Source: UBA7937 sp034419095 (GTDB lineage Bacteria > Chloroflexota > Anaerolineae > UBA7937). Taken from it: a stretch of 38,418 nt of DNA. The stretch covers positions 1-38,418 of the forward strand of contig DAOULQ010000154.1 of assembly GCA_034419095.1 (NCBI GenBank), given 5' to 3'. This document shows, piece after piece, positions 32,899 to 38,418 of the stretch. Numbering within the stretch: position 1 is the stretch's first letter; the number at the start of each line of letters is the position of its first letter. The notes under the pieces were generated by a model, which was given only the letters and a program-made list of their open reading frames with translations, was not told where the DNA came from and made no database searches. The translations under genes and the position numbers were made by a program.

Positions 32899-32944
32899 AG
32901 AAAGGCGAAGCTTGTCCTTTCCCCGGTGTTCCCTTGCCCTTTCT
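32899..32944. repeat. Imperfect palindrome in intergenic spacer
   Basis: AGAAAGGCGAAG (32899-32910) and CTTGCCCTTTCT (32933-32944) pair imperfectly across a 22-base loop. The purine-rich left arm and pyrimidine-rich right arm resemble the element at 29343-29421. It ends directly before the ribosome site of the following gene. Confidence 0.4.
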
Positions 32945-32945
32945 T

Positions 32946-32952
32946 GGAGGAG
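32946..32952 (+). promoter_or_regulatory. Ribosome binding site that sets a GTG start
   Basis: GGAGGAG four bases before the GTG at 32957. It argues for that start over an in-frame codon at 32912, which would add 15 residues ahead of the Rossmann strand ANICVIGLW and would read through the palindrome. Confidence 0.75.
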
Positions 32953-32956
32953 TAGT

Positions 32957-34276
32957 GTGGCTAACATTTGTGTCATCGGCCTCTGGCACCAAGCATCTGT
33001 GCTATCCGCCTGCCTGGCCGATATGGGGCACCAGGTGCGTGGGGTCGGTGATGATGAGAAGGTTGTGGCTACACTGAGCGCAGGTGAACCTCCGGTGCAC
33101 GAACCAAAACTCAAGACAATCATGCGCCGCAACCTGCGGGTAGAGCGGCTAAGTTACACGACAGATTACAGAGAGGCGCTGGGCGGAGCAGAGTTCACCT
33201 ACATCGCCATTGACACCTCGGTGGGACCGGACGATGAGTCGGACCTGAGGACTATCTTCGATGCGGCCCAGCATGTCGGACAGGCCATGTCGGGGGAGTT
33301 GATCCTGATCATCAGCTCGCAGGTGCCCGTAGGCACCTGCGAGCGCATCGCCGCCATCGTGCGAGAAGAGAATCCAGCGGCAGTCTTCGACGTGGCCTAC
33401 GTGCCAGAGTTCCTGCGTTTGGGAACAGCGGTGGATACCTTCCGGCACGCAGATCGTTTCGTGGTGGGTGCCGATGACCCTGCCGTGGCCCAGCGGATTG
33501 CGGCCCTCTATCGCCCCCTCGGTCGGCCCATCGTCATCACCAACCTGCGCACCGCGGAGATGGCTAAGCATGCTTCCAATGCGTTTCTGGCCACCTCGAT
33601 TAGCTTCATCAACGAAATGGCAAACCTGTGTGACGAAGTTGGTGCCGACGCATTGCAGGTTGCCCAAATCATGAAGCTCGACCGGCGAATTGGCAGATAC
33701 GCCTTCCTCAGCCCGGGGCTGGGTTTCGCCGGGGGTACCCTAGGGCGGGAGATCCGGGCACTCCAGAGGCTCGGTCAGCGACACGGGTGTGACACCCCCA
33801 TGATGGACGCGGTGATCACCGTCAATCAGGCGCGTGCCGGCCTGGTGGGGCTACGCCTTCAGAGGATATACGACTCGCTGGAGGGCCTTCAGGTGGGCAT
33901 ACTGGGCCTGACCTACAAGCCCGGCACCAGCACCCTGCGGCGGTCGATCGCGCTGGACATCATCGGCAACCTGACTGCTCGGGGGGTCTCGGTCAAGGCC
34001 TTCGACCCACTGGCCCGCTTGGATGAAGTGGCTGACCTGCCCTCCTTTGAACCCTGTCCCGACCCCTATGCTGCTGCTCAGGGAAGTGATGCCCTGGTGC
34101 TCGTAACCGAGTGGGCGGGCATTCACGACCTAGACATGCCCCGCCTGCGCGCTGCCATGCGCCGACCAGTGTTCATTGACGCCAGGAACATCTTCGACCC
34201 GGTCGAAATGATTCAACTAGGGTTTGTCTACTCAGGGATCGGCCGGGGTATTTCGCTGGAAAGGAATCAATCGTGA
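32957..34276 (+). CDS. UDP-glucose/GDP-mannose dehydrogenase homologue lacking the catalytic Cys
   Basis: Resembles the enzymes that oxidise nucleotide sugars at C6. All three domains are present in 439 residues: N-terminal NAD domain (ANICVIGLWHQASVLSACLA, SSQVPVGTCERI, YVPEFLRLGTA with E151), central helical domain (TAEMAKHASNAFLATSISFINE, K204), and C-terminal domain (GILGLTYKPGTSTLRRSIAL). The active-site loop, normally GFGGSCFPKD, reads GFAGGTLGRE at 257-265: Thr261 replaces the catalytic Cys, and the Pro, Lys and Asp are also changed. Without the Cys the second oxidation step, through a thiohemiacetal, should not proceed, so the protein may make an aldehyde, do another reaction, or be regulatory. 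GTG start behind GGAGGAG. Its end overlaps the next gene. Confidence 0.85.
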   Translation: MANICVIGLWHQASVLSACLADMGHQVRGVGDDEKVVATLSAGEPPVHEPKLKTIMRRNLRVERLSYTTDYREALGGAEFTYIAIDTSVGPDDESDLRTIFDAAQHVGQAMSGELILIISSQVPVGTCERIAAIVREENPAAVFDVAYVPEFLRLGTAVDTFRHADRFVVGADDPAVAQRIAALYRPLGRPIVITNLRTAEMAKHASNAFLATSISFINEMANLCDEVGADALQVAQIMKLDRRIGRYAFLSPGLGFAGGTLGREIRALQRLGQRHGCDTPMMDAVITVNQARAGLVGLRLQRIYDSLEGLQVGILGLTYKPGTSTLRRSIALDIIGNLTARGVSVKAFDPLARLDEVADLPSFEPCPDPYAAAQGSDALVLVTEWAGIHDLDMPRLRAAMRRPVFIDARNIFDPVEMIQLGFVYSGIGRGISLERNQS

Positions 34277-35139
34277 AACTGCAAGGTAAAGTCGCTATCG
34301 TGACCGGCGGAGGACGCGGCATCGGCGAAGCTATTGCTCTGGCTTTCGCGGGAGAAGGTGCACGGCTCGCCATCGCTTCTCGGACCCAAGCCGAGCTTGA
34401 GCAGGTTGCAGCCCGAATCCGGAAGATGGGTGGTCAGGTTCAGGTTATCCGCACTGACGTGTCCAGACGGGATGATGTGCTGCGGCTGGTTGAGGGGACC
34501 TTGACCACCTATGGTCAGATTGACATCCTGGTCAACGCTGCTGGTGTCTACGGGCCCATCGGTCCCATGTGGGAGACAAATGTAGACGAATGGTTTCAGG
34601 CTGTACATATCAATCTCTTCGGCACTTTTCTATGCTGTCACGCTGTTTTACCCCACATGATCCCACGACGACAAGGTAAAATCATCAACTTCTCTGGAGG
34701 CGGGGCTACATCGCCACTCCCGCGCTTCACGGCCTATGGCGTCTCCAAGACGGCCAATGTACGGCTGACCGAGACGCTGGCCGAGGAGGTGAAGGAGTTC
34801 AACATCCAAGTCAACGCTGTGGCTCCCGGTGCGGTGGATACTCGTCTTCAGGACCAGGTGTTGGCGGCTGGAGAACGAGCAGGCGATCTACTTGCTCGCA
34901 TCCGCAGATTGAGGGAAACCGGCGAGGGTGGCGTAGTCCGAGAATTGCCGGCAGCACTGGTCGTGTTCCTGGCCTCCGATGAATCGGATGGGTTGACTGG
35001 CAAACTGATTGCTGCTCCTTATGATGGTTGGGAATCCTGGGATGCTAACCGCATCGCAGAGGTGATGTCAGCGCCCTGGTTCACTCTGCGTCGCATGGAT
35101 CCCTACACCCTGAGGCCGCTGATGGACAAGATGGAGTAA
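34273..35139 (+). CDS. Classical short-chain dehydrogenase/reductase
   Basis: NAD(P)-dependent oxidoreductase of 288 residues. Cofactor loop TGGGRGIG (11-18), NAAGVYG near 89, catalytic Ser region INFSGGGATS, and YGVSK with the catalytic Tyr and Lys, followed by the conserved VNAVAPGAVDT. The C-terminal 45 residues (from IAAPYDGWESWDANRI) are longer than usual and may shape the substrate pocket. GTG start, with GGAAAGGA upstream, sharing bases with the stop of the dehydrogenase-like gene. It sits between that gene and a Gfo/Idh/MocA gene, so the three may act in turn on one sugar. The substrate is not evident. Confidence 0.88.
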   Translation: MKLQGKVAIVTGGGRGIGEAIALAFAGEGARLAIASRTQAELEQVAARIRKMGGQVQVIRTDVSRRDDVLRLVEGTLTTYGQIDILVNAAGVYGPIGPMWETNVDEWFQAVHINLFGTFLCCHAVLPHMIPRRQGKIINFSGGGATSPLPRFTAYGVSKTANVRLTETLAEEVKEFNIQVNAVAPGAVDTRLQDQVLAAGERAGDLLARIRRLRETGEGGVVRELPAALVVFLASDESDGLTGKLIAAPYDGWESWDANRIAEVMSAPWFTLRRMDPYTLRPLMDKME

Positions 35140-35142
35140 CAG

Positions 35143-36159
35143 ATGCGCGTTGGTGTAGTGGGATGTGGTCTCATGGGCCGCCAGCGAGCGACTGTCGTGC
35201 GTGAGTCGGCGGGAGATGAACTGGTCATCGTGGCTGATGTGAATCGAACCCGTGCCCAGGAGGTAGCCAGGGAAGAAGGTTGTTTGGCGACGACCGACTG
35301 GCGAGAAGTTGTGGGCAGAGAAGATGTGGATGCCGTTATCGTCTCCACCACCAACGATTGGTTAGCGCCTATCAGCATAGCTGCTGCGCGAAACGGCAAG
35401 CATATCCTCTGTGAGAAGCCCCTGGGGCGGAACCCAGAAGAATCCTGGCAGGTAATCGAGGCCGCTCACGCCAACAAGGTCAAGCTAAAGACAGGCTTCA
35501 ACCATCGACACCATGCCGCCATTCGGAAGGCACGTGAACTGCTCGATCAAGGAACTATAGGCGAGATCTGTTTTATTCGCTGCCGCTACGGGCATGGAGG
35601 GAGGCCAGGCTACGATAGCGAATGGCGGGCCAATCCAGAGATATCTGGCGGTGGAGAGTTGTTGGATCAAGGCATACATGCCCTAGACCTCTTCCGCTGG
35701 TTTCTAGGTGATTTTCACGAGGTAGTGGGTTTTATAAGAACCGCTTTCTGGAATACACCCGTCGAGGATAACGCCTTTGCTCTCCTCCATACAGCCGAAG
35801 GGCAGGTGGCCTCCCTTCATGCCAGTTGGACTCAGTGGAAGAACCTTTTTTCCTTCGAGATATTCGGCCGAGATGGTTACCTGATTGTCGAGGGGCTAGG
35901 GGAGAGTTACGGACTGGAACGTTTGATCTGGGGAAAGAGACTCCCCCAATCAGGGCCACCCAAGGAGAAACGTTTCGACTTCCCTGGACCGGATGTCTCC
36001 TGGGAGGAGGAATGGCGCGAGTTCGTCACGGCCATTTGGGAAGATCGAGAGCCCCTGGGCAACGGTTATGATGGATGGCAGGCCCTGAGGCTCGCGTACG
36101 CGGTGTACGAATCCGCAACGACTGGCCGCGTTGTGAAGTTAACGGATGCTGATGATTAA
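35143..36159 (+). CDS. Gfo/Idh/MocA-family oxidoreductase
   Basis: NAD(P)-dependent sugar oxidoreductase of 338 residues. Rossmann loop VGVVGCGLMGRQRA (3-16), VDAVIVSTTNDWLAPISIAA, EKP at 91-93, GFNHRHHAAI, then the catalytic-domain pattern GGGELLDQGIHALDLFRWFLG, where the Asp and His of D-x3-H lie in the active site. The C-terminal strand series (VEDNAFALLHTAEGQVASLHASW, FEIFGRDGYLIVEG) is standard. It begins three bases after the SDR stop. It is the third Gfo/Idh/MocA domain in the window and is not closely similar to the one at 3329. Its likely role is oxidation or reduction of a nucleotide or heptose sugar; the substrate is unknown. Confidence 0.88.
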   Translation: MRVGVVGCGLMGRQRATVVRESAGDELVIVADVNRTRAQEVAREEGCLATTDWREVVGREDVDAVIVSTTNDWLAPISIAAARNGKHILCEKPLGRNPEESWQVIEAAHANKVKLKTGFNHRHHAAIRKARELLDQGTIGEICFIRCRYGHGGRPGYDSEWRANPEISGGGELLDQGIHALDLFRWFLGDFHEVVGFIRTAFWNTPVEDNAFALLHTAEGQVASLHASWTQWKNLFSFEIFGRDGYLIVEGLGESYGLERLIWGKRLPQSGPPKEKRFDFPGPDVSWEEEWREFVTAIWEDREPLGNGYDGWQALRLAYAVYESATTGRVVKLTDADD

Positions 36160-36171
36160 CGATCAACGATC

Positions 36172-36897
36172 ATGGCTGTGAAAGCTATAATCCTCGCGGC
36201 GGGTCAGAGCACCCGTCTAAGACCTCTAACGGATCGCATCCCCAAGCCGATGGTGCTTGTAGCGGGCAAGCCTATTCTGGAATACAATCTAACGCTTCTA
36301 GCGCGTCACGGCATTGGCGAAGTAGTGATCAATCTCCACTACCAACCTCAGAGTATCGTTGAATACTTTGGCGATGGCTCCCGCTGGGGTGTTCATATCA
36401 CCTACTCCTTCGAACCAGAACTTCTTGGCACGGCTGGGGCTGTGAAAAGAGTACAAGAGCAGTTCGATAGCACCTTCCTCATTCTCTACGGCGATAACCT
36501 GACTACCTGCGACTTGAGCCGGCTTGTCATCTTCCACCGGGCTAAGGGCGGTATCGCCACCATCGCGCTTCACTATCGGGATGACCCTACTGCCAGCGGT
36601 ATCGCTGATCTAGATGATCAAGACCGGATCACCCGCTTTGTGGAGAAACCCAAGCCTGATCAACTATTCAGCCACTGGGTCAGCGCGGGGATCCTCGTGC
36701 TAGAGCCAAAAGTGCTCGATACCATCCCGGACGGGATGCCATCTGACTTCGGTCGTGATCTGTTCCCGTCTTTGCTGTCTGGCGGAGAAGTGATATACGG
36801 CTATCGGATGTCCCAAGGCGAAGATCTCTGGTGGATTGATACGGCGGAGGACCTGCACCGAGTGAGAGCCGTCTGGGAGGAGGGAGAGTGGACATGA
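36172..36897 (+). CDS. hddC: Sugar-1-phosphate nucleotidyltransferase, HddC-like
   Basis: Activates a sugar 1-phosphate with a nucleoside triphosphate. The signature AIILAAGQSTRLRPLTDRIP followed by KPM (residues 5-27) is the G-x-x-T-R-x-R-P-L-T...PKP pattern of GDP-/dTDP-sugar pyrophosphorylases; LGTAGAVKRV, ILYGDNL with the metal Asp, and FVEKPKPD are also present. Length (241 aa) suits the short guanylyltransferases of the HddC type, without a left-handed helix domain. The next two genes encode an HddA-like kinase and a SIS isomerase, the set needed to turn sedoheptulose 7-phosphate into GDP-D-glycero-D-manno-heptose, so this symbol is favoured by context. Mannose-1-phosphate guanylyltransferase is the main alternative. 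Confidence 0.78.
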   Translation: MAVKAIILAAGQSTRLRPLTDRIPKPMVLVAGKPILEYNLTLLARHGIGEVVINLHYQPQSIVEYFGDGSRWGVHITYSFEPELLGTAGAVKRVQEQFDSTFLILYGDNLTTCDLSRLVIFHRAKGGIATIALHYRDDPTASGIADLDDQDRITRFVEKPKPDQLFSHWVSAGILVLEPKVLDTIPDGMPSDFGRDLFPSLLSGGEVIYGYRMSQGEDLWWIDTAEDLHRVRAVWEEGEWT

Positions 36898-37883
36898 TCT
36901 TGACCAGAGCGCCCTTACGGATCTCGTTGGGAGGGGGTGGAACTGACTTACCTTCCTATTATTCGCGGCACGGCGGGTTTATCCTCAGCGGTGCCATCAA
37001 CAAGTACGTTTACATATATACTAATCGCCCGGCGGCCGACGATCTGTTGCGGATCAAGTACTCCCGATATGAGGAGGTAAGCCGGGTTGATGACATCCAA
37101 CACGATTTGGTACGCCCGGCACTGAAGATTCTCACCCTCAACGCTTCTTTGGAGATCGTCTCCATGGCTGATGTCCCAGCTGGCACTGGCCTGGGCTCGT
37201 CAGGGAGCTATCTCGTTGCTCTCTTGACCGCGCTGTATGCCTTGAAGCGAAAGCAGGTGCCAACCCAGATGCTAGCCGAGCAAGCCTGCCATATCGAGAT
37301 GGATCTAGCCCATCATCCCGTAGGTAAGCAAGACCACTACCTGGCTGCCTTCGGTGGCATTACTTGCCTAGATATCGACTGCGATGGCACAGTTCACGTC
37401 AGCCCCCTAAACATATCCAGGACCACTGTGGAAGAATTGCGCAACTGCGCCATCCTCTTCTACACAGGCATCAGCCGGCGTAGTCGGGATATTCTGCAGG
37501 ATCAGGAGATTGATACGCAACGTGGTGACGCCACCGTAGTCGATAGCCTGCATCGCACTAAGGAATTGGGGTATCGGATCAAGGAAGCGCTAGAGAAGGG
37601 TGATCTAGAACGCTTCGGTCTCCTGTTGCATGAACATTGGCAGAATAAGAAGTGTCGCTCGGACAAGATCAGCCAGCCGGCGATCGATCGCTGGTACGAT
37701 ACTGCTAGGGAGAATGGCGCTCTGGGAGGCAAGATCATGGGGGCAGGCGGGGGTGGTTTCTTCTTGTTCTACTGTCTCAATAATCATAAGGACCGGCTGC
37801 GCCAAGCCATGGCTGCTGAGGGCCTCCGCGAGATGCCCTTTGACTTCGACTTCGAAGGTGCTAAGGTGCTGGTAAACTTCTAG
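36894..37883 (+). CDS. hddA: GHMP-family D-glycero-alpha-D-manno-heptose-7-phosphate kinase
   Basis: Phosphorylates heptose 7-phosphate at C1 with alpha configuration, for the GDP-heptose route. The GHMP fold has TRAPLRISLGGGGTDLPSYY (4-23), the ATP-binding ADVPAGTGLGSSGSYLVAL (92-110), and the C-terminal GGKIMGAGGGGFFLFYC. These, and the length of 329 residues, match HddA and its relatives among GHMP sugar kinases. HIEMDLAHHPVGKQDHYLAAFGG fits the family segment with the catalytic Asp (split at 129-151). A GTG six bases upstream is possible, but the ATG at 36894 forms an ATGA overlap with the nucleotidyltransferase stop and lies behind a GGAGGGAGAG stretch. Confidence 0.88.
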   Translation: MILTRAPLRISLGGGGTDLPSYYSRHGGFILSGAINKYVYIYTNRPAADDLLRIKYSRYEEVSRVDDIQHDLVRPALKILTLNASLEIVSMADVPAGTGLGSSGSYLVALLTALYALKRKQVPTQMLAEQACHIEMDLAHHPVGKQDHYLAAFGGITCLDIDCDGTVHVSPLNISRTTVEELRNCAILFYTGISRRSRDILQDQEIDTQRGDATVVDSLHRTKELGYRIKEALEKGDLERFGLLLHEHWQNKKCRSDKISQPAIDRWYDTARENGALGGKIMGAGGGGFFLFYCLNNHKDRLRQAMAAEGLREMPFDFDFEGAKVLVNF

Positions 37884-37906
37884 CGCCGGTCGAGCACTGG
37901 CCCGAG

Positions 37907-37974
37907 TCTGCCGAAGGGCAGAGCGAAGCGACGCATCCGATGCGTTGAACTTGCGGAAACCAAGCGGGTTTCCG
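37907..37974. repeat. Three consecutive hairpins in the hddA-SIS spacer
   Basis: Hairpin 1: TCTGCC (37907-37912), loop GAAG, GGCAGA (37917-37922). Hairpin 2: ACGCAT (37931-37936), loop CCG, ATGCGT (37940-37945). Hairpin 3: CGGAAACC (37954-37961), loop AAGCG, GGTTTCCG (37967-37974). All stems are perfect. No T-run follows, so an intrinsic terminator is unlikely. The 144-base spacer is the longest in this part of the locus and otherwise holds only the ribosome site of the next gene. Confidence 0.75.
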
Positions 37975-38027
37975 TTGGCCACTTAATTGCCGCTCCTGCG
38001 GGCCCATAGAAGTGCGTAGAGGTGAGT

Positions 38028-38418
38028 ATGTCTTACATAGCAAACTACCTGTCAGAAGCGTCCCAGATCCTGAGCAAGTTGGACGTGGAGGCCATTGAGA
38101 GGATGGTGAATCTCCTGGTTGCCCTTCGTGAGCGTGGCGGTCGGCTCTTCTTCCTGGGCGTCGGTGGCGGCGCCAGCCACGCCTCCCACGCTGTGAATGA
38201 CTTCCGCAAGATCGTCGGTATCGAGGCGTACACGCCCACCGACAACGTGTCCGAACTGACCGCCCGGGTCAACGACGACGGCTGGGAATCGGTCTTTATC
38301 AACTGGCTGAAGGGAAGTCGCCTAAACGGCAATGATATGATCTTTGTCTTCTCCGTAGGTGGTGGCGACCTGGAGCGCAACATCAGTCCCAACCTGGTAC
38401 GCGCCCTGCAATACGCCG
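38028..38418 (+). CDS. SIS-domain phosphoheptose isomerase-like protein (3' end outside window)
   Basis: The first 130 residues of a SIS-domain protein, probably the GmhA-type isomerase feeding HddA. It begins MSYIANYLSEASQILSKLD behind AGAGGTGAG. The phosphosugar-binding region reads FFLGVGGGASHASHAVNDFRK, where canonical GmhA has GNGGSAADAQHxAAEL, and VFSVGGGDLERN, where GmhA has STSGN. It therefore belongs to a separate branch from the gmhA at 20942 and may use another ligand set. Its position after HddC- and HddA-like genes favours sedoheptulose 7-phosphate isomerisation. The gene is cut at the right edge, so the C-terminal zinc-ligand region cannot be examined. Confidence 0.82.
   Translation, partial: MSYIANYLSEASQILSKLDVEAIERMVNLLVALRERGGRLFFLGVGGGASHASHAVNDFRKIVGIEAYTPTDNVSELTARVNDDGWESVFINWLKGSRLNGNDMIFVFSVGGGDLERNISPNLVRALQYA

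Noticed and set aside
37907..37974. Hairpins as an intrinsic terminator
   Set aside because: No T-run follows any of the three stems, and the next gene continues in the same direction with its own ribosome site.

Overview
All supported genes in this 38.4 kb window read on the + strand, with very short gaps and many ATGA-type or 8-base stop/start overlaps. It is one long cell-surface polysaccharide biosynthesis locus, open at both ends: a glycosyltransferase cut at the left edge and a SIS-domain isomerase cut at the right edge. I see no rRNA, tRNA, CRISPR array, transposase or phage gene. Moderate G+C, frequent GTG starts, a two-domain MDR/Gfo-Idh-MocA oxidoreductase, a GDP-heptose gene set and a domain-reversed HldE suggest an environmental bacterium, possibly Chloroflexota. 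That placement is inference; no taxonomic marker is present.

Layout. (1) 1-2477: a GT4-type glycosyltransferase and a large polyprenyl-phosphate sugar-phosphate transferase that starts glycan assembly. (2) 2526-7349: a nonulosonic-acid module with CMP-sugar synthetase, Gfo/Idh/MocA oxidoreductase, a methyltransferase-like protein of unknown function, a NeuB-SAF-cupin fusion and an EcbF/BcbF-like HAD phosphatase. (3) 7386-16983: assembly and decoration, with a GH88-type hydrolase, a Wzy/WaaL-like membrane protein, a DPM1-type GT2, three methyltransferases, a GT-C protein, a Wzx flippase and the C-terminal remnant of a second flippase. (4) 17030-22770: an ADP-heptose module with a GT-B transferase, a deoxyhypusine-synthase-like protein, an HldE whose two domains are in reverse order, GmhA and a GT9 heptosyltransferase. 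(5) 22833-25891: two GT-C membrane proteins, followed by a chimeric pseudogene at 25891-26213. (6) 26231-31665: a B12-binding radical SAM protein, the two-domain oxidoreductase, a WecG/TagA/CpsF transferase and a second, short initiating phosphoglycosyl transferase. (7) 31760-38418: an extended SDR with a Cys/His insert, a UDP-sugar-dehydrogenase homologue lacking the catalytic Cys, a classical SDR, a third Gfo/Idh/MocA domain, then HddC-, HddA- and SIS-type genes of the GDP-heptose pathway.

Taken together, the genes make activated sugars (a CMP-ulosonate, ADP-heptose, GDP-heptose and one or more oxidised or epimerised nucleotide sugars), start glycans on a lipid carrier, extend, methylate and flip them, and then polymerise or ligate them. 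Two initiating transferases, two heptose activation routes and two decayed gene fragments suggest a mosaic of at least two ancestral clusters. The most unusual items are the deoxyhypusine-synthase-like protein, the reversed HldE, the NeuB-cupin/HAD module, the Cys-less dehydrogenase, the chimeric pseudogene, and a palindromic element inserted in frame into a coding sequence.
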